Positions 6,246-14,079 of a stretch of 64,000 nt of DNA are shown in pieces. How positions within the stretch are numbered: position 1 is the stretch's first letter; every line of letters starts with the position of its first letter. The translations under genes and the position numbers were made by a program. Location: positions 1 to 64,000 of the IMG/VR virus record IMGVR_UViG_3300044644_001981; one strand, 5' to 3'. The DNA is from a virus. The notes below the pieces were generated by a model, which worked only from the letters and a program-made list of their open reading frames with translations, had not been told where the DNA came from and made no database searches.

Positions 6246-8243
6246 CTACCATCTTTGAGCGGAGTGAAAATTATAAAGATTCGCGTCGCCCAATGTCCGT
6301 AAAATAGACGTTCTTAATGCTGATGGGGGTTCACTATTTCGATACCCGTAGAACTGTTGGCAACCATAGAATTTCCCGCTAGGAGTCATCTCAATTGTAT
6401 GAGTCACCCGCCCCTGCTCCCGAACTGCAAGGATGATAGAGCGACCGGAGTTAACAGCTTGACCATAGCCTCCTATGCAGTGGCTCAACTGCTCACCCCA
6501 TAGTTTTAATTGAGCGTTACAGGTTGGGATTTCCAGTTCCCAACTACCATCAACAGCACAGAGTCCTTGAACCCGTTTAAAATCGGGGTTAACTTTTAGC
6601 TCATAGTCCGGTTGACGCCGGACATATTCTTTAGCCAAGGTTTCGTGAACCGTCAACCAACACCGCACCCGTCCCAATTCCGGTGCACCTGTTCCGTCTT
6701 TATTAAGTTGATTCCACAAATAGCCCGCATCACGGACTAAATTGGAATCAACGTTATTTACTTCACCCCGTACTTTAAAAGTCGTGGTCTGAATCATCCG
6801 TAACGCTACTTCAGAAGATAGCGATTTCAAGAAGGGAATCGCATCCTCCTGAAACCCGATAACGGAATCTTCAGGAAGATTCAGATATTTTTGCAACAGG
6901 TCGGCGTTCCCATTAACCAACACCATCGCCCATTTACGGGGTGTGGGTGAGCTATTTTGAAATGCTTTGACCGTCGCTTTTCCTGTTGTACCAAACAGGT
7001 GTTCACAGGCTTTCTGAGGAGAAAGGAAATCAACTAAGCCCAGTAATAATTGATCTGAGTTTTTAGACAGATTTAATTTAGTCCAGGGAAGTGACTCATG
7101 GGGAAGATTTAGGGCAACTTCCAATAGAGTCCGGTAATGCTTTTTGATGTAATAATACTTGCGGGAATACCCACTCCGACTCCATTCTCCGTTTTCATCA
7201 CCCATGATATAGGGCAATAATTGACCAAAGTTTGCTTGAGAATATTCTCGGAATGTAGCCCAGAACTCCATTGTCAATTCATGGCGACTAATGGGGTTTC
7301 CGTCCCGATCTGTCCAGTTGACTTTATGGAAAGACTGCCATGCTACACTTCGAGACTCAATGACTTCTTCCCATGCAAATTTAGCTAACAGGCGAGATTT
7401 GACCGGCATCCGTCCAACCCGTTCGGCAATCCCCTTGGGAAGATTGCCACACCATTTCCAGGCGCGGGCGCAGTGCTTTAACCGCCAAATATTTCCGATG
7501 CGGTCGGGGTTGACTTCAAAGGCATCGGCGTTAACCATTGCCTTTTTGACCCATAGCGGGAGCTTATTAAAGTTTGGTGTCGTTGCGATCGCCAACACTT
7601 TCGCATGGTCAACTTGGTAACAGGAACCCCATGACCGCTTGGGGTTCATCACTTGTTTATAGAGGTTCAGGAATCGTTCGGCTTGCCAGTCAAAACGGAT
7701 GCCCAAACCTAATAATGTGCTGGTATCAACAGCAAACCGGACATATTCTAAATCCTCTTCTTTGTACCCATCGTAAATATTGACGTATTTGCCAATAGGT
7801 TCCCACTGCCCACCTTCAACTTGACATTTCTTGTGACCCAAACCACAAAGGGCTAAGTCTTCAGTTCTGGATTTTGCCCAACGCCGGAGTTCTTTCGTTG
7901 CAGCCCAATCTTTTCGGGATTGTGTCATGTCAAATTGCTTGTCTTGTTTTTCGGCTTCTATAACTTGGTAGGCTAAAAAGCGTGCACCTCTCGATTTCCC
8001 TTCAATTAATTGTTCAAATTTTTCAATGTCATAAGATTTTGACTCCCATCGAAAATTGGGGGCGGTAAAGAGAGACTGTATATATTCGATTTCTTCCCAG
8101 GTTAGTTCACGGGTGTTGGTATTAAAGATGATTTCTAACTGACCCGCTACCAGGTCAACGCCTTCCTCGAAAAGAGCTTCCTCTAAAGTTTGGCTATTGC
8201 GGACTCGGACTGCTAACGGGGATTTTTTAGAGTTGAGAGACAT
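6246..8243 (-). CDS. PcfJ-like protein
   Basis: A 665-aa protein whose last ~110 residues (ELEIPTCNAQLKLWGEQLSH then CIGGYGQAVNSGRS) match the PcfJ-type domain: a short HC-x-GGY core followed by an IELTPSGKFYGCQQFYG-like strand. PcfJ-like proteins occur on conjugative plasmids and phages and have no firm biochemical role. The N-terminal 500 residues are helical with many Trp and Arg. It has its own strong promoter (8322-8350) and terminator, so it is a monocistronic unit. Confidence 0.65.
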   Translation of the reverse strand: MSLNSKKSPLAVRVRNSQTLEEALFEEGVDLVAGQLEIIFNTNTRELTWEEIEYIQSLFTAPNFRWESKSYDIEKFEQLIEGKSRGARFLAYQVIEAEKQDKQFDMTQSRKDWAATKELRRWAKSRTEDLALCGLGHKKCQVEGGQWEPIGKYVNIYDGYKEEDLEYVRFAVDTSTLLGLGIRFDWQAERFLNLYKQVMNPKRSWGSCYQVDHAKVLAIATTPNFNKLPLWVKKAMVNADAFEVNPDRIGNIWRLKHCARAWKWCGNLPKGIAERVGRMPVKSRLLAKFAWEEVIESRSVAWQSFHKVNWTDRDGNPISRHELTMEFWATFREYSQANFGQLLPYIMGDENGEWSRSGYSRKYYYIKKHYRTLLEVALNLPHESLPWTKLNLSKNSDQLLLGLVDFLSPQKACEHLFGTTGKATVKAFQNSSPTPRKWAMVLVNGNADLLQKYLNLPEDSVIGFQEDAIPFLKSLSSEVALRMIQTTTFKVRGEVNNVDSNLVRDAGYLWNQLNKDGTGAPELGRVRCWLTVHETLAKEYVRRQPDYELKVNPDFKRVQGLCAVDGSWELEIPTCNAQLKLWGEQLSHCIGGYGQAVNSGRSIILAVREQGRVTHTIEMTPSGKFYGCQQFYGYRNSEPPSALRTSILRTLGDANLYNFHSAQRW

Positions 8244-8321
8244 GGTATTATTTCCTAAGTGATTTGTTCACTCAAGGGTAGAGTTTGATTTGCGGTCGGC
8301 TCTGCCCTTGCCTTATTTCTC

Positions 8322-8369
8322 AATATACCCCCCACTTCTTAAAATGTCAAGCGTTTTCTGAAAATATTT
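8322..8369 (-). promoter_or_regulatory. promoter with AT-rich upstream module (copy A)
   Basis: TTGACA (8350-8345), 17 bp, TATATT (8327-8322). Upstream reads AAATATTTTCAGAAAACGC, the same module that precedes the promoters at 34366 and 35296. Confidence 0.7.
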
Positions 8370-8415
8370 TTTTAGGCAAAATAGGAGCAAAATTTAGCAA
8401 GCCCAAATTAAACTC

Positions 8416-8448
8416 AAAACCCTCGGAAACAATATTTCCGAGGGTTTT
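8416..8448. terminator. intrinsic terminator
   Basis: AAAACCCTCGGAAA pairs perfectly with TTTCCGAGGGTTTT. It closes the 9285-8468 gene pair. The 26 nt before it (8394-8419) recur at 9387-9412. Confidence 0.75.
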
Positions 8449-8467
8449 GAATTAGAAGCCTCTAAAT

Positions 8468-9007
8468 CTACATTGATGGCTTCCCATCCCAAAGGTTGGC
8501 ACAAAACCAAGTCGAGTCCGAGCTAACGTCTGGGTAAAGTTCATCAGCTAAGGTTAGATGGAATTCCCAGGTTAAACTATCTTGAAGGCTGTCTAAGCTC
8601 GACTTCTGGGTGGCGTAGCCTTTGGTTTCTAGCTCATGCTGGTTGATATAGTATTTGCTCTCCCAGACGGTAGCTAAAGCCTTTTGGTGGGACTCAGATA
8701 AAACTTGATCATAGGTAGCTGATACCCATTGATCTTGTTCGCTATCCAGAAGCCATAATGTCATGTTGTATTTCTGCACAGCATCACAAAAACTTTTGGC
8801 AACATCTGGACACTCATTCTTGAGTAACTGGAAATCGTAGGGTAGTGTTTCCAGGCTATCTATCTGGGAATGATACTTAATCACTACATCCCCAAGTGTC
8901 ACGGTTTCAAATTCAAGCCCACTTACTTTGTGCTTTTGTTGGACACAGTGGATTTTGTCTAGCCGTTTCCAGTGTTTCTCTACTGTGTGGTGATAGGATT
9001 GACCCAT
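8468..9007 (-). CDS. 179-aa unknown protein
   Basis: A soluble, acidic protein starting MGQSYHHTVEKHWKRL. It overlaps the end of the upstream gene by 28 nt, which suggests translational coupling. No domain recognised. Confidence 0.6.
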   Translation of the reverse strand: MGQSYHHTVEKHWKRLDKIHCVQQKHKVSGLEFETVTLGDVVIKYHSQIDSLETLPYDFQLLKNECPDVAKSFCDAVQKYNMTLWLLDSEQDQWVSATYDQVLSESHQKALATVWESKYYINQHELETKGYATQKSSLDSLQDSLTWEFHLTLADELYPDVSSDSTWFCANLWDGKPSM

Positions 9008-9285
9008 GCTTCCTTGATAGCCTCAAGACTATTTAAGTCTTTCTTGCTTTGATACCGTGACAGGCGTTTTAAGACCTGTTCTGGGTCGGTGAACCCTTGA
9101 TACGCGAGTTCTAGTTCGTCACTGGGGCTAAGGGGAACCCCAAGCCGACTACTTAACCCGATGTTTATTAAAGCCTTAGCGATCGCAACTTCTGGGCGTT
9201 TGTGGAGATATCTGTCAGCTTTCTCCAGGGAACTTAGTATGCGTTGTTGTGTTATTGGTTTGGGATTTGATTTATTATTGATCAT
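8980..9285 (-). CDS. 101-aa unknown protein
   Basis: The start is set at MINNKSNPKPIT (9285), because it follows the AGGCAACTATG end of the recurrent hairpin leader; an upstream in-frame codon would lie inside that leader. The product is helical (KALINIGLSSRLGVPLSPSD). Function unknown. Confidence 0.6.
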   Translation of the reverse strand: MINNKSNPKPITQQRILSSLEKADRYLHKRPEVAIAKALINIGLSSRLGVPLSPSDELELAYQGFTDPEQVLKRLSRYQSKKDLNSLEAIKEAWVNPITTQ

Positions 9286-9345
9286 AGTTGCCTGCTTATT
9301 AGGTTTACTCACGTCCCCTGGTGTTTGCTGCACTGTGGGGATATT
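9286..9345 (-). promoter_or_regulatory. recurrent hairpin leader (copy 2)
   Basis: On the minus strand ATCCCCACAGTG forms a hairpin with CACCAGGGGAC (9342-9313), then GTGAGTAAACCTAA, AGGCAACT and the ATG. It matches the leaders at 1816-1892 and 55685-55764. Confidence 0.6.
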
Positions 9346-9386
9346 TTAATTTTACCTTACCCGATCGCACTGCACCCAATCAATTT

Positions 9387-9445
9387 TTAGCAAGCCCAAA
9401 TTAAACTCAAAATCTTCCCGATTTGTGGAGGGTTTTGAGTTTTGC
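9387..9445. repeat. intergenic repeat with hairpin
   Basis: TTAGCAAGCCCAAATTAAAC and the next six bases are shared with 8394-8419. The downstream hairpin has diverged (CTTCCCGATTTGTGGAGG). Confidence 0.5.
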
Positions 9446-9457
9446 TGCGATCGCCCC

Positions 9458-9581
9458 TGTCACACTGAATCCCGAAACCCCGATGCTGTATAATTTATGG
9501 GGATGTCACACTGAATTTCTTATACACTGAATCTTGATCACAGTGTTTTTTATTAATCTTCTATTATGTTTTAGTGTGACA
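9458..9581 (+). promoter_or_regulatory. TGTCACACTGAAT iteron cluster A
   Basis: Three TGTCACACTGAAT-type repeats (9459, 9504, and a partial at 9524) are followed by a 44-nt segment (9538-9581) bounded by TCACAGTG and AGTGTGACA. That 44-nt segment is identical to 54811-54854 and nearly identical, inverted, to 31609-31652 inside the rep gene. It lies upstream of tmk and may be an operator, a partition site or a Rep-binding site. Confidence 0.6.
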
Positions 9582-9641
9582 AAGAGGATTCGTTAAAAGT
9601 ATCACCATGATACAGTTTATTTTATTTTACCCCTTGACAAA

Positions 9642-10250
9642 ATGACAAACACCACCCCTTTATTTGTAGCTTTTGAAGGAATTGATGGCTCTGGAAAAAC
9701 AGAGCAACTTGGACAAGTGGCAAAACATCTGACGGAACATTCGGGCTTGAAGGTTTTAAACACCAGGGAACCTTGGGGGGATGATGCACGGATTAGGATA
9801 AAAAACACAGATTTACCCCCATTGGATCAGATCCAGTTGATTGCCGAGGATAGAAAAGCTCATTGCAATTGGCTTAGAGAAGTTTGGGGCGACTATGACC
9901 TGATCCTTTGTGACCGATTCACAGCCTCCACGTTAGCCTACCAGGGCTATGGAGAAGGGCTTGAGATAGAAGGCTTGATAAGGGTAAATGAAACGGCTAC
10001 ACAGGGCTTAAAACCCGACCTCGTTCTATTGTTCGACTGTCCCGTAAACGTCTCGGCCAATCGGCTGAATAGATCCCTTGATAAAATAGAAAAAAATATC
10101 CATTTTCTAAACAGAGTGCGGTTCGGGTACTTGGCTCTTGCCCATCGGTTTAATTATCAAATCATTGATGCAAGCAAAAACAAGGGCAATGTTTTTACCG
10201 ATGTCCTAATATCCTTATCAAAGCTAATGAAGTCGTCATGGGGTGACTAA
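9642..10250 (+). CDS. tmk: thymidylate kinase
   Basis: A 202-aa P-loop kinase converting dTMP to dTDP. It has FEGIDGSGKTEQ (Walker A, residues 11-22), TREPWGDDAR (the REP-like motif) and LILCDRFTASTLAYQG (the DRY-like substrate motif). The normal LID basic segment is altered, and the C-terminal third contains IEKNIHFLNRVRFGYL. Together with ThyX and the ribonucleotide reductase subunit it forms a dTTP-supply set typical of larger phages. A truncated copy of its C-terminal half follows 8 nt downstream. Confidence 0.85.
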   Translation: MTNTTPLFVAFEGIDGSGKTEQLGQVAKHLTEHSGLKVLNTREPWGDDARIRIKNTDLPPLDQIQLIAEDRKAHCNWLREVWGDYDLILCDRFTASTLAYQGYGEGLEIEGLIRVNETATQGLKPDLVLLFDCPVNVSANRLNRSLDKIEKNIHFLNRVRFGYLALAHRFNYQIIDASKNKGNVFTDVLISLSKLMKSSWGD

Positions 10251-10258
10251 CACCCGAT

Positions 10259-10498
10259 ATGGTGATTGTTTTCGATCTACCAATTCGGGCGGCTGTGGCG
10301 AGATTAGAGAATAGACCCCTTGATGCAATTGAAAGAAATATCTTGTTTTTGGAGAGGGTGCGATGGGGATATTTGGACATTGCCAAAAGATACAAATACC
10401 ACCTTATTAATTCCAATCAGTCATCTGAGTTGGTGTTTAGCAAGGTGGTAAATCAGGTGTTACGGGCCCTGGAAATTGAGAGTTTAGTTAAGGTATAA
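10259..10498 (+). pseudogene. truncated tandem copy of the tmk C-terminal half
   Basis: This 79-aa ORF aligns with the last ~75 residues of Tmk: VFDLPIRAAVARLENRPLDA against LFDCPVNVSANRLNRSLDK, then IERNILFLERVRWGYL against IEKNIHFLNRVRFGYL. It lacks the P-loop and the thymidine site, so it cannot be a kinase on its own. The frame is open and diverged, so it may be expressed as a subdomain or simply be decaying. Confidence 0.65.
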
Positions 10499-10500
10499 AT

Positions 10501-10534
10501 AAAGCAGGGTATTTTGCAACCCTGCTTTATATTT
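10501..10534. terminator. terminator after the tmk pair
   Basis: AAAGCAGGGT and ACCCTGCTTT form a perfect 10-bp stem followed by ATATTTAA. Confidence 0.75.
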
Positions 10535-10543
10535 AAACTATTG

Positions 10544-10702
10544 TTAACTCCACTCCTCTAACTCCAATTCTTCCCCTACAAACTCAGGGAACTGATTGTA
10601 GAATTTTGTCAAGGCTTCTAACTCATTTAGAGCGTCTAAATAATACCCTTGACGGTCTTCTTTTTTGGCTGCGGTTTTGATGCGGGTGATTCTGTAGATC
10701 AT
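10544..10702 (-). CDS. 52-aa unknown protein
   Basis: Start chosen at MIYRITRIKTAAKKED (10702), which has an AAGGAGCAAATC ribosome site. The product is helical with a strongly acidic tail (EELELEEWS). It is last of a three-gene minus-strand operon. Confidence 0.5.
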   Translation of the reverse strand: MIYRITRIKTAAKKEDRQGYYLDALNELEALTKFYNQFPEFVGEELELEEWS

Positions 10703-10728
10703 TGATTTGCTCCTTACTCGGTTAACTT

Positions 10729-11094
10729 TTATGCCGCCCAACTATCACTTTCTTCCTTCTTCATGGCGATCGCTTCATTCTTAAGTTGGACGTAGTCCGG
10801 ATCGGCTTCCGCCTCCGCAGCTTCAGAAGCCCAAATATCTATCTCAACGGCTTCTAATGCTTTTTGCTTACATTCCTTGAGGGTTTTGTAGCCTAGAACC
10901 CGATCAACTTCCCAGGTATTCCATTCCTCTGATGAGTCATACCACCAGCCGTCGTCGTCTTTGAAAATCGAAACCGTGGCAGTAACATTGTCATAGGAAT
11001 TGTCGGCATACGCTTTTTTATATTGAGCTTCCCAAATACCAGGATGCTTGGGTGCTGGCTTGTGCCATTTGAGCTTTGTTGCTGCGATTGTCAT
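10729..11094 (-). CDS. 121-aa unknown protein
   Basis: It starts MTIAATKLKWHKPAPKHPGI, followed by a WYDSSEEWNTWEV segment and an Ala/Glu-rich tail. Its ATG overlaps the stop of the upstream gene by 4 nt. No domain recognised. Confidence 0.55.
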   Translation of the reverse strand: MTIAATKLKWHKPAPKHPGIWEAQYKKAYADNSYDNVTATVSIFKDDDGWWYDSSEEWNTWEVDRVLGYKTLKECKQKALEAVEIDIWASEAAEAEADPDYVQLKNEAIAMKKEESDSWAA

Positions 11095-11291
11095 TCTTCT
11101 ACTTCCAAAAGGGCTTTTAATTGATTCAGTCGTTGAATCACCTGAAACGCTGCCAAGTCAATGGCGGTTGACGCCTCATAAGCGTCGCCGTCAACCGCCT
11201 CTAACTCTCCTTTGATGATACCTTCAAGGCTCATTAAAGCCTTGGCGTAATGCCGTCTTTGAGCCTCGATTCTTTTATTTAAGCTAGTCAT
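11091..11291 (-). CDS. 66-aa helical protein
   Basis: Start chosen at MTSLNKRIEAQRRHYAKAL (11291), after a CCAAGGAGTAGGAC ribosome site. The whole protein looks like a helical hairpin or short coiled coil. It is first in the operon running to 10544, behind the promoter at 11331-11359. Confidence 0.55.
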   Translation of the reverse strand: MTSLNKRIEAQRRHYAKALMSLEGIIKGELEAVDGDAYEASTAIDLAAFQVIQRLNQLKALLEVEE

Positions 11292-11330
11292 TGTCCTACT
11301 CCTTGGTGGTTTCAACCTTCTACATTTATA

Positions 11331-11359
11331 ACTGTACCCCAGTTATTTTAAAATGTCAA
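11331..11359 (-). promoter_or_regulatory. promoter for the 11291-10544 operon
   Basis: TTGACA (11359-11354) and TACAGT (11336-11331) are 17 bp apart. Confidence 0.6.
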
Positions 11360-11364
11360 CCCCC

Positions 11365-11553
11365 TCACTCAACTTTTTTGTAAAGAATTATATCGCCCGT
11401 TGTGATCGCCTCCAAAAATTCAGTCCACGCGGGTTCTGCTGACTCCCGCCTCCAATAACGATAACCCATGCCGATGACGAGGGTTTTCAACTTCTCCCTG
11501 TCTTCTGGCTTGAGTCTGGCTTTGATTTCTTGCCTATGTTCGTGGGGCCTCAT
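11365..11553 (-). CDS. 62-aa unknown protein
   Basis: Start chosen at MRPHEHRQEIKARL (11553), preceded by TAGGATTTTTT; an upstream GTG would add 8 residues. The product is basic and hydrophilic. No function recognised. Confidence 0.45.
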   Translation of the reverse strand: MRPHEHRQEIKARLKPEDREKLKTLVIGMGYRYWRRESAEPAWTEFLEAITTGDIILYKKVE

Positions 11554-11644
11554 AAAAAATCCTATGTAACTATTCACCAGTTATAACAGATTATTCACCA
11601 TCTGGAAATAAATCTGGCAACGACGGGCGGTGGATCGTGGATCT

Positions 11645-11678
11645 AAAAAGCCGAATCCCTTAAAGAATCCGGCTTTTA
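11645..11678. terminator. terminator overlapping the thyX relic
   Basis: AAAAGCCG and CGGCTTTT form the base of a hairpin with GAATCC/GGATTC-type inner pairing. Confidence 0.6.
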
Positions 11679-11722
11679 CCTCTAGCTGTTTTCGATAAAA
11701 CATCAACCTTGAATCTGTCCAT
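11660..11722 (-). pseudogene. duplicated 5' end of thyX (20-codon relic ORF)
   Basis: The 61-nt block 11683-11743 is almost identical to 52457-52520, which is the ribosome site, start and first 13 codons of thyX (a 3-nt deletion is the only clear change). Here it encodes MDRFKVDVLSKTA, then runs out after seven foreign codons into a terminator. It is a partial duplication, perhaps keeping the thyX translation signal. Confidence 0.7.
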
Positions 11723-11748
11723 TAATCTCCTCTTTTGTGCATCTTCAG

Positions 11749-12057
11749 TCAAGAAACAATGCAATCGTTAACATCCCATAATGATTGAGAAGGTAAAATC
11801 TTAGGAACTAATACCAAAACAAAACCATCGGGAATAGAGCCTATCGCATAATCAAAATCTTTCAACCAACCCAACTCAGTGGCATGATTAACTAAGGCAT
11901 TAACATGGTTTTGGGGATATTCTTCACCGTACTGACAATAAACGATTTTAGAACGTCCAGAACCGTTGCTTGTTTTAATCTTTGTAAGTTCCGTATCGGT
12001 TGCTGGTATAACTTTAGAAACTATGCTTGTTCTGTAAATATCTGGATTTAATAACAT
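11749..12057 (-). CDS. 102-aa unknown protein
   Basis: It starts MLLNPDIYRTSIVSKVIP and contains NHVNALVNHATELGWLKDF. Its last codons lie in a copy of the 25-nt core of the 12118-12228 repeats, so the repeat contributes its C-terminus. Function unknown. Confidence 0.55.
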   Translation of the reverse strand: MLLNPDIYRTSIVSKVIPATDTELTKIKTSNGSGRSKIVYCQYGEEYPQNHVNALVNHATELGWLKDFDYAIGSIPDGFVLVLVPKILPSQSLWDVNDCIVS

Positions 12058-12117
12058 TTGATTTTATCTCCTTTTGTTTGAATGTTTGCTTTGGTCGGTT
12101 TTATTTTTTAACCTACA

Positions 12118-12228
12118 AGTATCAAATTAGTCAAGAAACAAGGCAATCATTAACGAATACTCTGGATGTCTCCACAAATCGGACTCAAAATAGTATCAAA
12201 TTAGTCAAGAAACAATGCAATCGTTAAC
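12118..12228. repeat. two 37-bp direct repeats spaced by 37 bp
   Basis: Copies at 12118-12154 and 12192-12228 differ at two positions and are separated by exactly 37 unique bases. The 25-nt core GTCAAGAAACAATGCAATCG+TTAAC recurs at 11748-11772. They lie upstream of the 12057-11749 gene. The geometry resembles one CRISPR repeat-spacer-repeat unit, but they may instead be operators or recombination scars. Confidence 0.6.
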
Positions 12229-12310
12229 TGGTAAACCTTGATTCTTGACTATTTACATTGTACACGAATAACGCAAAAAAAAACAAGTTTATTTATATAT
12301 TTTTAAAAGG

Positions 12311-12724
12311 TCAAGAGCAATCGTCAACCTTGATAATCTCAATCTCGACACAAAGGGCTTTTAATCGCTCGTAAGCCACCACCGGATCGGCTTCAAAATC
12401 AACCGGACTAGATCCGGTCATCGGAGCGTCAGACACCGCCCCTAATGGCTCAAAAGCACGGGATTTATTATTCCAAAAAAACACCCTGTTAATACGTCGC
12501 TCTATTGCTTCCGGTGTTTCGAGAAAACAATAGATAAGTCCTGTGACAATAGACTGTCTCACATCGGTTCTGAATCGCCTTTTATCGAGTTTAATTGTCC
12601 ATAATTCAGATAGAGATTCCTCGTCTGTTTGTGCATCATACCAGAGACATTCACAAGAGAATGTGTGGAGGTCGTTGGCATGAATTTTTTGGGCGGGTTG
12701 AAATCCTTTTTTAGTTGTCTTCAT
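12311..12724 (-). CDS. 137-aa unknown protein
   Basis: A soluble protein starting MKTTKKGFQPAQKIHANDL. The end of the methyltransferase gene overlaps its first 14 nt, so the two are probably co-translated. No domain recognised. Confidence 0.6.
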   Translation of the reverse strand: MKTTKKGFQPAQKIHANDLHTFSCECLWYDAQTDEESLSELWTIKLDKRRFRTDVRQSIVTGLIYCFLETPEAIERRINRVFFWNNKSRAFEPLGAVSDAPMTGSSPVDFEADPVVAYERLKALCVEIEIIKVDDCS

Positions 12725-13667
12725 AAAGATTAATTGATTTTAAGATAGCCAAACCTAGCTCTTTAGCCAACAACGGCGGCACGGCATTTCCGATTATTTG
12801 TTGACTTAAAGATTTGGATTCTGGGAATTTGTAATCATCGGGAAAAGTTTGCAGCCGTGCCGTCGCTTTTTGACTAATCCGTTTAATTTGACTTCCCTGT
12901 ACGATGTCCGCCCAATGGGTCGAAACACCCGCCATAGCTCGAATTGTTGGACAAGGCTTGTTTTGTGGAGTCGGTAAAATGTTCTTAATACAGGCTCCCG
13001 CACGGGGGATTAACAAAACGGGTGAATGAGAGGCTTTTTCTGGCAAATAACCCAGTTCATTCAGTCGCTTAATCTGCCAGTCCGCAAGCTCACAGTCCTG
13101 CATTTCTGGGATTAAATCACTAATGGCTTGATACCATCCCTTTTTAGGTTTTGATTCAGGAAAATAAGGGAGGGGTTCTGAATTTTTAACTGCCCACATA
13201 ATCAACCGTTTCCGATTTTGCGGAACCCCGTGATCCGCCGCGTCTAAAATTAGCCAATGATAGCGATATCCGTTACGGATCAATGATTGTAGGATTTTCT
13301 CGAATACAGGTGATTTTGAGTAGCCAGGGACGTTTTCTAAAACTACCCATCGAGGATCAATCGCTGCGATATAACTGCTACAGTACAGCCCCGCGTCCTT
13401 GTCTTTGTGATCACCTAAATTACCCCGTCTAGCGCTTGAATACTGTTGGCACGGGGGACTCATCCAAAGCAGGTCAACATAGGGAAGACTGCGGGGGTTT
13501 ATGTCTCCTGCGCAAGAATTAAATACTTTGGTATTTGGGAAATTTAATCGTGCTACTTCTGCAATTTTAGGATCTCTTTCAATTCCCCATAAAGACTTAA
13601 ACCCTGCGGCCTCTAATCCTTTGCCAGCCCCACCACCGCCCATAAATAATTCACCGCAAGTGTACAT
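12711..13667 (-). CDS. C5-cytosine DNA methyltransferase
   Basis: A 318-aa enzyme transferring a methyl group from SAM to cytosine C5. Motif I is GGGGAGKGLEAAG (about 10-22), the catalytic PPCQQYSS is at 71-78 (nucleophile Cys73), ENVPGY is at 111-116, QNRKRLIMW is motif VIII and QIIGNAVPPLLA is motif X. Length is short but complete for a solitary methylase. No cognate endonuclease is evident, so protection from host restriction or gene regulation is more likely than a restriction system. Confidence 0.9.
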   Translation of the reverse strand: MYTCGELFMGGGGAGKGLEAAGFKSLWGIERDPKIAEVARLNFPNTKVFNSCAGDINPRSLPYVDLLWMSPPCQQYSSARRGNLGDHKDKDAGLYCSSYIAAIDPRWVVLENVPGYSKSPVFEKILQSLIRNGYRYHWLILDAADHGVPQNRKRLIMWAVKNSEPLPYFPESKPKKGWYQAISDLIPEMQDCELADWQIKRLNELGYLPEKASHSPVLLIPRAGACIKNILPTPQNKPCPTIRAMAGVSTHWADIVQGSQIKRISQKATARLQTFPDDYKFPESKSLSQQIIGNAVPPLLAKELGLAILKSINLYEDN

Positions 13668-13669
13668 AT

Positions 13670-13993
13670 CTATATTCCAGTGAGTTTATTTTGCATCCCA
13701 GGAGCGAGTAGAATCACCTGAGCGTATCTAAGAGCGATACTTTTATCCTGATATTGGCGATAAAGTTGGCCGAAGAACTTTCGGTTTTTACTTGGTAAAA
13801 ACCCTCTGATACTTCTTAGAGGCAAGGAATATACCCAGTCTTGATAGGATTCGCTATTAACTATAAGAAATTCTTTTTTCCATCGGGAAACCGTGTCTTC
13901 TGGGATATTTAGTTCCATTGCTATTTTGTTTTGCTTCACCCCTTTTTTCAAAAGCTCTAGGGCTTTCTGTTTTGTCTCTGCGGGATAGGTCAA
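13670..13993 (-). CDS. helix-turn-helix protein
   Basis: A 107-aa protein whose first 45 residues (KQKALELLKKGVKQNKIAME, then LNIPEDTVSRWKKEF) form a transposase/terminase-small-subunit type helix-turn-helix. The rest is basic. It ends 2 nt before the methyltransferase start, so it is the first gene of that operon and may regulate it. Confidence 0.6.
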   Translation of the reverse strand: MTYPAETKQKALELLKKGVKQNKIAMELNIPEDTVSRWKKEFLIVNSESYQDWVYSLPLRSIRGFLPSKNRKFFGQLYRQYQDKSIALRYAQVILLAPGMQNKLTGI

Positions 13994-14079
13994 ATTCCCT
14001 CCTTCTTTATGCTATGGTGGTTTAATGAATCTATCACTGAGAGTAATAGATTTTTATTCACAAGTCAAGAGGATGTTTT

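Noticed and set aside
7291-7783. Plus-strand ORFs inside the PcfJ-like gene
   Set aside because: They are antisense shadows of a strongly coding 665-aa gene, without promoters or ribosome sites.
12118-12228. Calling the 37-bp repeats a CRISPR array
   Set aside because: There are only two copies, no palindrome, a third partial copy within a coding end and no adjacent cas gene, so they are listed as direct repeats.
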